From contig CATJWA010000224.1 in the NCBI GenBank assembly GCA_949744025.1, positions 1-6,924 on the forward strand: 6,924 nt of DNA. Reading direction: 5' to 3'. Positions 1 through 5,667 of the stretch are shown here, one piece after another (position 1 is the first letter of the stretch; each line of letters begins with the position of its first letter). The translations under genes were made by a program, and so were the position numbers. Source of the DNA: an uncultured Eubacteriales bacterium (GTDB lineage: Bacteria; Bacillota; Clostridia; Oscillospirales; Oscillospiraceae). Under the pieces are notes generated by a model, which did not search any database, was not told the origin of the DNA, and saw only the letters and a program-made list of their open reading frames with translations.

Positions 1-99
1 ACCGGTATCAGCATCGTAGCCGGCGGTATACCGTCCCTCCCATCGTCCGTCCTTGCGTTTGCGTATGCTGCCTTCTCCATTTGCGCGTCGTTTTGCCAT
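1..99 (-). CDS. Tyrosine-recombinase integrase, N-terminal fragment (runs off window)
   Basis: The complement of the first 99 bases reads as 33 uninterrupted codons starting MAKRRANGEGSIRKRKDGRW and continuing EGRYTAGYDADTG to the window edge. The GEGSIRKR.DGRWEGR pattern is the usual start of the arm-type DNA-binding domain of Tn916/phage-type integrases of Firmicutes, which catalyse excision and integration at att sites. The catalytic domain, with its R..HxxR..Y residues, lies outside the window, so activity cannot be judged. The start is supported by GGGAGGT (complement of 108-114) 8 nt upstream. This ribosome binding site overlaps the last codons and stop of the preceding gene, which points to translational coupling. 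The family call is inferred from the N-terminus only, but that sequence is characteristic. Confidence 0.8.
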   Translation of the reverse strand, partial: MAKRRANGEGSIRKRKDGRWEGRYTAGYDADTG

Positions 100-105
100 G
101 CTCAC

Positions 106-393
106 TCACCTCCCATCCGTGATGTCGTTTTCGTCCATGCAATCAATCATCAATCTCACGCCTAAGCGAAAGCCCAAGATGAAATTGTCTATCGCCGTGA
201 TACCGTCTATCTCCTGCTGTGCACTCATAAATACACTAAAGAGTTCTTTCCCTTCATCATTTAGAAGCTTTGTCAGTTTACTTTCGCATTCAGCGGCACG
301 ACTTACCATGCGCTGTAGTTCAGACTTTGCCGAAATCCGTTTCTCGTGTGGTATGATGTTGCCGTAGTATAAATCTTCAAGTGTCTTTCGCAT
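106..393 (-). CDS. DUF6809-like small protein of a mobile element
   Basis: This 95-residue protein begins MRKTLEDLYYGNIIPHEK and has no membrane segment or signal peptide. It reads as mainly helical: a charged stretch at about 20-50, then the DEGKELFSVFMSAQQEIDGI block (about 46-65) and FILGFRLGVRLMIDCM (71-86). The LEDLYYGNI start and the FxxGFRLGxRLMI end match what I remember of the DUF6809 family, small uncharacterised proteins next to integrases and excisionases in clostridial conjugative elements. AAAGGGGG lies 8 nt before the ATG. Its TGA falls within the ribosome binding site of the downstream integrase, so the two are probably co-translated. No function is known. A role in regulating or assisting recombination is only suggested by position. 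Confidence 0.75.
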   Translation of the reverse strand: MRKTLEDLYYGNIIPHEKRISAKSELQRMVSRAAECESKLTKLLNDEGKELFSVFMSAQQEIDGITAIDNFILGFRLGVRLMIDCMDENDITDGR

Positions 394-539
394 CTTCTCT
401 GCCCCCTTTCAGGCAACATAACATACCATGATAGTTGGAGAATATCTACCGTTTTAGTGCAGAGTTATCACTTCAGACACATTCTTTTCGCAGGGCTCTT
501 TCTTTGTATACACTGGTGCAATCCGTGGGCACCGGAAAC

Positions 540-986
540 TCAATCACCACCCCTTTGGTAACGAACCGCGGCATCAAGCGTGACGCTGCCGCTGGTTCTT
601 TTCACATTCTGTACACACCGCTCACGGAGGCTACGGAGCTGTTCCTCCGGTATCTCCATACCCGCTGCCAGCACGTTCATCAACATGTCCAGCTCCACAG
701 ACTGCTTGAACAACAGACGGCAAATACGATTCTCCGTATCCTGAACTGTGCCGTGCAGGACAGATGCCAACGCCGGCGGCAGGTAGGCGAGGGCATCCTG
801 ACCGGAAATGTAGCCGGCGTAGAACAGAGCGGCTCTCTCAAGGTACTCACTACGGCTTTTGCAGCCCGCAGTTTCTGACGCCCTGTCGATTACCTCCAGT
901 GTAGAGGGATACAGCCATGCAGGGATACGTGTTTTTATTTCCTTAGTATTATCTGAGTCTATCAAAGCTTGCGTATTCTTTTTCAT
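540..986 (-). CDS. Ribbon-helix-helix accessory protein of a conjugative/mobilizable element
   Basis: This is a 148-residue cytosolic protein. Residues 15-22 (KEIKTRIP) look like the DNA-contacting beta strand, 25-40 the first helix, and 43-60 (KSRSEYLERAALFYAGYI) the second helix of a ribbon-helix-helix fold. The rest is helical, with DTENRICRLLFKQSVELDML (83-102) and CVQNVKRTSGS (124-134). The same arrangement occurs in small genes of clostridial ICEs and mobilizable elements, where such proteins are candidate relaxosome accessories or autoregulators; that role is inferred from family and context. I start at 986 because GGAGGA (complement of 995-1000) sits 8 nt before this ATG. The frame stays open to an ATG at 1031, but that would bury the ribosome binding site inside the gene. 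The repeat block at 1008-1187 lies directly upstream and may be its binding target. Confidence 0.75.
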   Translation of the reverse strand: MKKNTQALIDSDNTKEIKTRIPAWLYPSTLEVIDRASETAGCKSRSEYLERAALFYAGYISGQDALAYLPPALASVLHGTVQDTENRICRLLFKQSVELDMLMNVLAAGMEIPEEQLRSLRERCVQNVKRTSGSVTLDAAVRYQRGGD

Positions 987-1007
987 AGTCCAAATCCTCC
1001 ATTTCAT

Positions 1008-1187
1008 GCGAAAACCACCTCGCACAGCCACCTTGAAAAGTGCGGAAACATGGCGGTTTTTCCTCTATAATTCTCAATTCCGACCACCTTGCACAGCAAA
1101 ATGGCGCAAAACCGACCACCCTGGCTTCGTCCCCGACCCGCATTGCGGGGCGGTGTTGAGGGCAGGAGGGCGCAAAAGCGACCACCT
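1008..1187. repeat. Cluster of ACCACCT-cored repeats, possible operator or oriT segment
   Basis: Copies of a short direct repeat lie just upstream of the ribbon-helix-helix gene. The 18-mers at 1170-1187 and 1104-1121 (gcgcaaaa, one variable base, cgaccacc) match at 16 of 18 positions. The block accacct(c/t)gcacagc occurs at 1014-1028 and 1083-1097 with 14 of 15 matches. Position 1008-1020 (gcgaaaaccacct) is a shortened version, and a degenerate core lies at 1028-1034. The cores start at about 1014, 1083, 1115 and 1181. A palindrome, CCCGCA-T-TGCGGG, lies at 1137-1149 between two copies. Repeats plus a palindrome next to a predicted DNA-binding accessory gene resemble a relaxosome or operator region. 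No nick site or relaxase gene is visible here, so the function is inferred. Confidence 0.5.
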
Positions 1188-1500
1188 GCCTTTATCCTGC
1201 ACTTTTTTCGACCCTGTGGGTTAGCGCATATTTTCAGGCGTTGCTGAGAGTGCAGAATTGCACACAGCGGTCTCGGTCGTTGTCACAGCCGCTTTCATGG
1301 CATGGGTGGTGGCGCTGGGTGTTGTACCACTGGGTACCCCTCCTGCGGTGAAAAGCGGTGCGACAGGCAGTTCTCTATCTGCTGCCCATAGAAAAGTTCA
1401 CCGCTTCTTGTATAGGTCGTATGTTGTACAGCAGGGTGCCGTTACGCTTTTGCCCGCTTCTTGTGACTATGCTCATTGGACAACTTAGCACCAACATCTA
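1188..1500. other. Gene-less stretch with decayed coding traces
   Basis: I find no intact gene on either strand. On the plus strand a frame is open from 1258 to a TAG at 1486-1488 with no convincing start or ribosome binding site. The same frame resumes after the TAG with residues NLDDKLTDEIKQ, which may belong to the decayed DUF6076-like gene downstream. The minus strand has short open pieces in all three frames. An 11-bp direct repeat, ccgcttcttgt, occurs at 1401-1411 and 1454-1464. A small inverted repeat, GTGCA-GAAT-TGCAC, lies at 1250-1263. The region reads as degraded mobile-element DNA. Confidence 0.4.
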
Positions 1501-1927
1501 AACTTGGATGATAAGCTGACCGATGAAATTAAGCAGTGTCTATTTGTCCTGCTTCCTTTGCATCGACTTTTGCCGTGGCTTAATTTGGGGCACCGCGCCG
1601 CGCTGCTGTCACAACTGCGTACGGTACTTTCTGCTGACGGCGGGCCACAACACCTGCTACTGCAATAACATCACGCCTGGGGAGGCTGAGCGTACCTGCC
1701 GTAAGGTAGTCACCCTCCGCAAGGAGGCTCAGGGCAAAGGAAACCGGACTACAGCGCAGAGGGAATACGACAGGGTGTATAGCAGGTTAAAGCAGAGGAA
1801 GAATCTTTGGAAGATTACCGTTGATGAATGGAATACTGCTGTGGCAAGGGTGCAGGGGCTGATGACTCAGTCTGAGTGTGGGGAGTTGTCAGACGATGAG
1901 CTTAAGCGGATGCCTGCAGAGCTTTGA
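1501..1927 (+). pseudogene. DUF6076-like protein, C-terminal remnant with frameshift
   Basis: From 1523 a 134-residue frame carries a cysteine-rich block, CCHNCVRYFLLTAGHNTCYC (28-47), then RTCRKV (58-63) and a basic helical tail, REYDRVYSRLKQRK (80-93) and DEWNTAVARVQGL (101-113). This matches the C-terminal end I remember for DUF6076-type proteins of clostridial mobile elements: a probable zinc-binding CxxC...CxC module followed by a charged helical region. Family members are several hundred residues long, so the N-terminal part is missing. There is a TGA two codons before the ATG at 1523 and no ribosome binding site. Residues NLDDKLTDEIKQ in the adjacent frame (1501-1536) look like the natural upstream continuation, implying a single-base frameshift near 1530-1545. 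The usual glycine after the CxxC is valine here. Function is unknown and the gene is probably dead. Confidence 0.55.
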
Positions 1928-1932
1928 GCAGC

Positions 1933-1972
1933 GAGAGGCCGTAGACAGTTACTTGACTGCTTACGGTCTCTC
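1933..1972. terminator. Strong hairpin between converging remnants, possible terminator
   Basis: A 17-bp stem (1933-1949 with 1956-1972) closes a 6-base loop. It has 16 pairs, two of them G-U on the plus-strand RNA, and one A-C mismatch. It lies 5 bases after the stop of the plus-strand DUF6076-like remnant and faces the end of the minus-strand recombinase remnant. Only three T residues follow on the plus strand and none on the minus strand, so it is a weak classical terminator. It could be a terminator, an mRNA-end stabiliser, or part of the old element's termini. Confidence 0.5.
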
Positions 1973-2015
1973 TTTGAATATGGCGACACAATTTTTGAGT
2001 TTGACAAACAGACAA

Positions 2016-2134
2016 TTATAAGACGAATCGCTCATTGACAAGCGTTGGTGTCAATTTCTCTATCTGCGTGTATTTACTCATCAGACGGATACACTGTTCC
2101 ACATTTACCGCCTGCTTCTCGTCCCGGGAGAGAT
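2016..2134 (-). pseudogene. Large serine recombinase, C-terminal remnant
   Basis: On the minus strand a frame ending at TAA (2016-2018) reads IYLSRDEKQAVNVEQ, then CIRLMSKYTQIEKLTPTLVNE, then RFVL. The pattern NVEqfIrLirKYTqIeeLTptllNElI is typical of the coiled-coil/C-terminal region of large serine recombinases of clostridial transposons (the TnpX and Tn4451-type relatives with the DUF4368 tail). Only about 35 residues are recognisable. The catalytic serine resolvase domain and the recombinase domain are absent, and the continuation after VNE has drifted. The frame stays open upstream to an ATG at 2162, but those codons lie inside a perfect GC hairpin and do not look like recombinase. Homology starts right at the hairpin edge, so I take 2134 as the break. 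Confidence 0.5.
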
Positions 2135-2164
2135 AAATGGGGCGGGTTTCGGCCCGCCCCATTT
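2135..2164 (-). terminator. Perfect GC-rich hairpin, probable terminator of the small unit to its right
   Basis: Positions 2135-2146 and 2153-2164 form a perfect 12-bp stem (AAATGGGGCGGG and its complement) around a 6-base loop. On the minus strand it lies about 35 bases past the stop codon of the small reading frame at 2199-2405 and is followed by ATCTCTC after a stem ending in ATTT. It therefore fits an intrinsic terminator with a weak T tract. The symmetrical AAAT/ATTT ends would also allow function on the plus strand. Confidence 0.65.
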
Positions 2165-2198
2165 GGGGTTATGCAGTTCTTCCAAAAACAATTCCGAA

Positions 2199-2405
2199 TT
2201 ACTGTAAGGGCTGAAGTAAAACCTGCGGGACACGGTTGACGTGAGCCACTGTGGCCTGGGCGGTCCGTGCCTTTTCCTGCACGGAGATATCGATATCAGC
2301 CTTATACAGAGAATTAGAATGTGACTTTTTTCTGAGCATTACCTGTTCTAATTGTATATTCAGATCAGCCATATTCTCGCTGAATCTGTTAAGCCCTCCA
2401 TGCAT
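2199..2405 (-). CDS. Unrecognised small protein in its own transcription unit
   Basis: I do not recognise this 68-residue frame (MHGGLNRFSENMADLNIQLE...VLLQPLQ). It has no membrane segment, signal peptide or cysteines; residues 8-30 could be helical. It is flanked by promoter-like hexamers (2445-2474) and a GC hairpin (2135-2164), which suggests a real transcript. Translation is less clear: AAAGGAG (complement of 2406-2412) abuts the first ATG with no spacer. The same site is 4 nt from an ATG at 2401 that opens a 13-codon frame (MEGLTDSARIWLI, stop 2360-2362). The next in-frame ATG of the longer frame, at 2372, lies just before that stop, so reinitiation could yield a 57-residue product. A small RNA, or a gene truncated by the neighbouring island, is also possible. 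Confidence 0.35.
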   Translation of the reverse strand: MHGGLNRFSENMADLNIQLEQVMLRKKSHSNSLYKADIDISVQEKARTAQATVAHVNRVPQVLLQPLQ

Positions 2406-2443
2406 CTCCTTTCAAACACATTTTTTGTAGTGATCTTGAGTTC

Positions 2444-2474
2444 CTTAATACTGGGAATTATTAAGTGTCGCCAA
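2444..2474 (-). promoter_or_regulatory. Promoter-like sequence overlapping a 7-bp inverted repeat
   Basis: On the minus strand TTGGCG (complement of 2469-2474) is followed after 18 bases by TATTAA (complement of 2445-2450), a plausible sigma-70-type pair. It would start transcription near 2438, about 33 bases before the small reading frame. An inverted repeat, CTTAATA-N8-TATTAAG (2444-2465), covers the -10 element and half the spacer, as expected for a repressor operator. The sequence here is much more AT-rich than the metabolic genes to the right. No regulator gene is present in the window. Confidence 0.45.
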
Positions 2475-2546
2475 AACATACGTTTTTAATTTGCATCAGA
2501 ATAAGTTCTTCCAGTTTCTATCCACATTGACTTCAGCATAAGGACA

Positions 2547-3902
2547 TTACAAGAGCATGGCGGACACAAAAAAGGACACCGCAGACAGGGCGGCGGCAAT
2601 CGCAACATACGGCAACTGCGACAGCGCATGCTCCATATTCTCAATTCCCGCGCTGTTGGACGCCATTACGGTGGCGTCCGTATAAAAGCAGGCATGGCTT
2701 CCGAAAACACCCCCGGAAATAATAGCCGCCATGACCAGTACCGGATTTGCGCCCAGGGCGTCACCTATGGGCAGCAGAATCGGAACGGTAATCGCGCTCA
2801 TGCCCCAGTTTGAGCCGGTCGCGAATGCTATGGCCCCGAGCAGGAGGAAGGAAATCATCGGAAAGGTTTTCGCCGACAGCACTGGGGCCGCCAGCTCAAG
2901 GATATAGTCCGCAACCTCCAACTCACCGCAGACATATTCAAGCGAAAAAGCCCCGACCAGCAGGAAAAATACGAAGAGCATTGACCCGAAGCCCTGAACA
3001 ATCTTGTTGAACATTTGCTCTGCCGTGATGTTTTTCTGAAAAAGATTCAGCGCTGCGCAGATTATAATGGAAATTATAACGGCGGACAGTATATCCCCGC
3101 TTATGACGGAGACGGCCACAAGCACCAGCAGGGGGACAAGGAAATTAAGCATACCTCCGCCTGCTTCCTCGGAATTGCTGTCATCGGACAAATTATATTT
3201 TCTGCTCTCCTGACTGTAAACCATCCCTGTGGACTCCACGCGCAGAAATGCCCGCTTCATCGCCCCTATCCTCGGGAAAGCGCGGAGAGAAAACAGCAGG
3301 ACAATCAAAACGGCAAATATGGGATAAAAGCAAAAAGGGATAGCCCTTATATAGGCTTCCATGCCGCTGGAAAAACGCAAGGCAACAACCGACTCGTTGT
3401 AAAAAAGTCCGGCGTAGAACACCGCCCAGGTGGAAAAGGGGATCAGGGCGCAAACAGGCGCCGCGGTTGAGTCCAGAATAAAGGCCAGCGCCTCTCTCGG
3501 AGTGCGGCTTTTATCAAAGGCCGGCTTCATACATATTCCAATAGTCAGCACGTTCAGATAATCGTCAATAAACAGGATAATTCCAAATATGACGGAGGCA
3601 AGCATCGTTTTCCGCTGGGTACTGCAAAGCCTTTCAATTTTTCCCGAAAAAGCCTGAAGCCCACCGGAGGTACGCAGAAGCTCAATCAGGCTCCCGAACA
3701 ATCCGCACACGAGCCAGAGCCACGCATTCTCCGCAACCACAGTCTGCAAAACCAGGCCCCATTGAGCAAGCGCGTTTTCACGATATAGATATACCGCGCC
3801 GAAAAACGAGCCGAGAAACAAAACAATCGTGCATTTCTTTGTAATTACCGCGGAGACAATCACGAAAATGATTATAATTACCGCAAACAGGCCCGGTGCC
3901 AT
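2547..3902 (-). CDS. NhaC-family Na+/H+ (or substrate/ion) antiporter
   Basis: This 451-residue inner-membrane protein has about ten to twelve hydrophobic segments, a hydrophilic loop at about 212-250, and the signatures of the NhaC antiporter family. These are FIDDYLN (111-117), LDSTAAPVCALIPFSTW (143-159), FATGSNWGMSAITVP (360-374) and SGGVFGSHACFYTDATVMAS (396-415); the paired acidic, Ser/Thr and Asp-Thr motifs line the ion path in relatives. Length and ends are normal for the family, so it looks intact. NhaC relatives include Na+/H+ antiporters and the Bacillus malate-lactate exchanger MleN, so it may exchange a reaction product rather than just ions. The start at 3902 is chosen because AGAGGAG (complement of 3911-3917) lies 8 nt upstream. 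The frame extends to an ATG at 3962, but that start has no ribosome binding site and adds only charged residues. It is last in the cluster, 105 nt after the amidohydrolase. Confidence 0.88.
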   Translation of the reverse strand: MAPGLFAVIIIIFVIVSAVITKKCTIVLFLGSFFGAVYLYRENALAQWGLVLQTVVAENAWLWLVCGLFGSLIELLRTSGGLQAFSGKIERLCSTQRKTMLASVIFGIILFIDDYLNVLTIGICMKPAFDKSRTPREALAFILDSTAAPVCALIPFSTWAVFYAGLFYNESVVALRFSSGMEAYIRAIPFCFYPIFAVLIVLLFSLRAFPRIGAMKRAFLRVESTGMVYSQESRKYNLSDDSNSEEAGGGMLNFLVPLLVLVAVSVISGDILSAVIISIIICAALNLFQKNITAEQMFNKIVQGFGSMLFVFFLLVGAFSLEYVCGELEVADYILELAAPVLSAKTFPMISFLLLGAIAFATGSNWGMSAITVPILLPIGDALGANPVLVMAAIISGGVFGSHACFYTDATVMASNSAGIENMEHALSQLPYVAIAAALSAVSFFVSAMLL

Positions 3903-3919
3903 ACGTCCATCTCCTCTCC

Positions 3920-3931
3920 ATAAGCGCTTAT
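3920..3931. promoter_or_regulatory. Perfect palindrome ATAAGCGCTTAT, LacI/CcpA-like operator candidate
   Basis: This 12-bp perfect palindrome has the AAGCGCTT core typical of operators bound by LacI-family repressors and of CcpA cre sites. It lies immediately upstream of the antiporter's ribosome binding site (GGAGAGGAG, complement of 3911-3919). A bound regulator there could block transcription into the antiporter gene. The motif resemblance is seen; regulator identity is inferred. Confidence 0.45.
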
Positions 3932-3953
3932 ATGCCGAAAGCCTCCTGCAAGT

Positions 3954-3983
3954 AATCCCCATGATATAAAACTCATGGGGATT
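3954..3983. repeat. 11-bp perfect inverted repeat between amidohydrolase and antiporter genes
   Basis: AATCCCCATGA (3954-3964) and TCATGGGGATT (3973-3983) are exact complements around the AT-rich spacer tataaaac. In RNA this gives a stable hairpin. No T tract follows on the minus strand (next bases ACTTGC), so it is not a standard terminator. It could be an operator, an mRNA processing or stability element, or an attenuator that sets antiporter expression apart from the two upstream genes. Confidence 0.55.
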
Positions 3984-4007
3984 GCCTGCGGATTTTATTG
4001 CGGAGTA

Positions 4008-5639
4008 TCAGATTTCTGCCTCCGGATTGTGATAGCGTATGACGCCGCCGACTATGGTATATGCCGGCCTGGCCTCAAGCAGCTCCTCCGGCTTGGACGC
4101 GAACAAATCGCGGTCCATTATGACAACGTCCGCCAGCTTGCCGGCGTGAAGGGTTCCGAGTTTATCGGAGAAATTTTCGGCCTCCGCCGAGCCGTAGGTA
4201 TAGGCCTGCAGGGCGCGGGCAAGGCTTATATGCTGTTCCGGCACAAAGCCGCCTTCCGGATAGCCGTCCCAGGGCTGCCTGCGCGTGACTGCCGCGTAGA
4301 GCCCGTGCATCGGGTTGAGGTCGTACACGGGGGCGTCCGTCCCGAATGCGAGCAGCGCGTGGTTTTCGAGCAAGGAGGCCACCGGCCACATGTAGGGACG
4401 CCACTTCTCGCCCAGCAGGGCGGGATAGCCGTCCACGTTCAGCACACTGTGAATCGGCTGCATGGACGCAATGACGCCAAGCTGCGCAAAGCGGGGTAGG
4501 TCCTCCGGACAGCAGCTTTCAATGTGCTCGATGCCGTTTTTCAGGCACTTGCGGCCGTATTTTTTCTCCACAGCCTCGTATACGTTCAGCGCGGTCTTTA
4601 CAGCACCGTTGCCGATACAGTGTATGCGGACGCTGTAATTTTGCGCGTTTGCCTGCGAGACCAGATTGAGAATTTCATCCTCGCGGACGGTCAGCTCTCC
4701 GCAGGTCGATGCGTCATCGGCGTAGGGCTCCGTCAGGCACGCGGTGTGCATCTCGCACACGCCGTCGATGAGCAGCTTTACGCCGGCGAAGCGGAAGAAG
4801 TCGGACGCCGCCGTCTTCTCAAATTTTTTGGCCGTCTCAAGCCCGTTTTCCAGCCTGGGGTAATAGTGGATGCGGACAGGGAGCTTCCCTTCAGCCTCGG
4901 CTTTACGGAATACCTCCAGAAGCAGCCCGTCGCTCAGGCCGAAGTTCGGCCACATGGCGGAAACGGAGGAAACGCCGTAGGACAAAGCCTGCTCGCACAC
5001 CAGGCCCAGTGCCTGCTCCATATTCGCGCCGGCGACAGAGCGGCCGCGGATCTCGTTAACAATGTCCTCCTTGACAATTCCGGTGAGGACGCCGTTTTCA
5101 TCCTGACATATTTCGGAGCCCTCGGGGCTCTCCATCCCGTCCGTAAATCCGGCCAGCTCCAGCGCCCTGCTGTTGGCCCAGCAGGTATGGAGGTCCCATG
5201 AGCCGATATGGCAGGGACGGTCGGGAAGAATTTCGTCCAGGGACGCCTTGCTCGGCATCCTGTCCCAGTCGTCGGGATTCCAGCCGACGCAGTGCACCCA
5301 GGCATTGTTCGGATGGGCCTCTGCAAAGGCCCTGACCTTTTGGACGACCGCCTCCTCGCTCTTGCAGTCACCCACATCCAAGGTGTAGTCGGTGTCCATA
5401 TTCAGGCCGACGGTGATGAAATGGGTGTGCGCGTCGTTGAAGGCGGGCATGACCAGGCGCTCTCCCGCGTCTATAACCCTTGTGGAGGGGCCGATATATT
5501 CGCTGGCCTGCTCGGCGGATACAAGGTCCACGATGGAGTCGCCGGAGATAACAAGCGCTCCCGCGCGCGTTTCCAGCGTCTCGGCGGTAAAAATATTTGT
5601 TCCCTTGATGACAATATCTGCGGTTTTGTCGGTATTCAT
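4008..5639 (-). CDS. Amidohydrolase, Amidohydro_3 (YtcJ/NfdA-like) family
   Basis: This 543-residue cytosolic metal-dependent hydrolase has the amidohydrolase (beta/alpha)8 barrel. Residues 1-65 form the N-terminal part of the beta-sandwich (ADIVIKGTNIFTAETLETRA). The metal-binding HTH follows in FNDAHTHF (67-74); K288 in FAGVKLLIDG is a candidate carboxylated bridging lysine; H340 (RIHCIGNGA), H372 (GIEHIE) and D435 (FGTDAPV) complete the metal and catalytic set. The sandwich returns at the C-terminus (LGTLHAGKLADVVIMDRDLF, 494-513). All key residues and the usual 530-560 length are present. Characterised relatives include the N-substituted formamide deformylase NfdA; most YtcJ-type members have no known substrate, so cleavage of an amide or similar C-N bond is inferred. 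GGGAGGAG (complement of 5651-5658) precedes the ATG. It follows the MFS gene by 28 nt, suggesting one operon in which it acts on the imported compound. Confidence 0.9.
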   Translation of the reverse strand: MNTDKTADIVIKGTNIFTAETLETRAGALVISGDSIVDLVSAEQASEYIGPSTRVIDAGERLVMPAFNDAHTHFITVGLNMDTDYTLDVGDCKSEEAVVQKVRAFAEAHPNNAWVHCVGWNPDDWDRMPSKASLDEILPDRPCHIGSWDLHTCWANSRALELAGFTDGMESPEGSEICQDENGVLTGIVKEDIVNEIRGRSVAGANMEQALGLVCEQALSYGVSSVSAMWPNFGLSDGLLLEVFRKAEAEGKLPVRIHYYPRLENGLETAKKFEKTAASDFFRFAGVKLLIDGVCEMHTACLTEPYADDASTCGELTVREDEILNLVSQANAQNYSVRIHCIGNGAVKTALNVYEAVEKKYGRKCLKNGIEHIESCCPEDLPRFAQLGVIASMQPIHSVLNVDGYPALLGEKWRPYMWPVASLLENHALLAFGTDAPVYDLNPMHGLYAAVTRRQPWDGYPEGGFVPEQHISLARALQAYTYGSAEAENFSDKLGTLHAGKLADVVIMDRDLFASKPEELLEARPAYTIVGGVIRYHNPEAEI

Positions 5640-5667
5640 ATTTTATATATCTCCTCCCAGCACCTGA

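Noticed and set aside
435..878. 147-codon plus-strand open frame
   Set aside because: It overlaps the ribbon-helix-helix gene on the opposite strand, has no family features and no ribosome binding site; it is a shadow of that gene.
987..1031. Longer start for the ribbon-helix-helix gene
   Set aside because: The extra 15 residues cover the good GGAGGA ribosome binding site of the ATG at 986 and read into the repeat block.
1008..1187. Repeat cluster as a CRISPR array
   Set aside because: Copies are short, imperfect and unevenly spaced, some overlap, and no cas gene is present.
1258..1488. Plus-strand 76-codon frame as an independent gene
   Set aside because: It has no ATG start or ribosome binding site and no recognisable motif; it is at most a decayed upstream part of the DUF6076-like gene.
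2016..2162. Recombinase remnant as a functional 48-residue gene
   Set aside because: The only ATG lies within the terminator hairpin, there is no ribosome binding site, and the catalytic domain is missing.
3903..3962. 20-residue N-terminal extension of the antiporter
   Set aside because: No ribosome binding site precedes the ATG at 3962, the ATG sits inside the inverted repeat, and the added residues are charged rather than membrane-like.
4524..5201. 225-codon plus-strand open frame
   Set aside because: It lies wholly antisense to the amidohydrolase, whose catalytic residues are all intact; the open frame results from GC-rich codon use.
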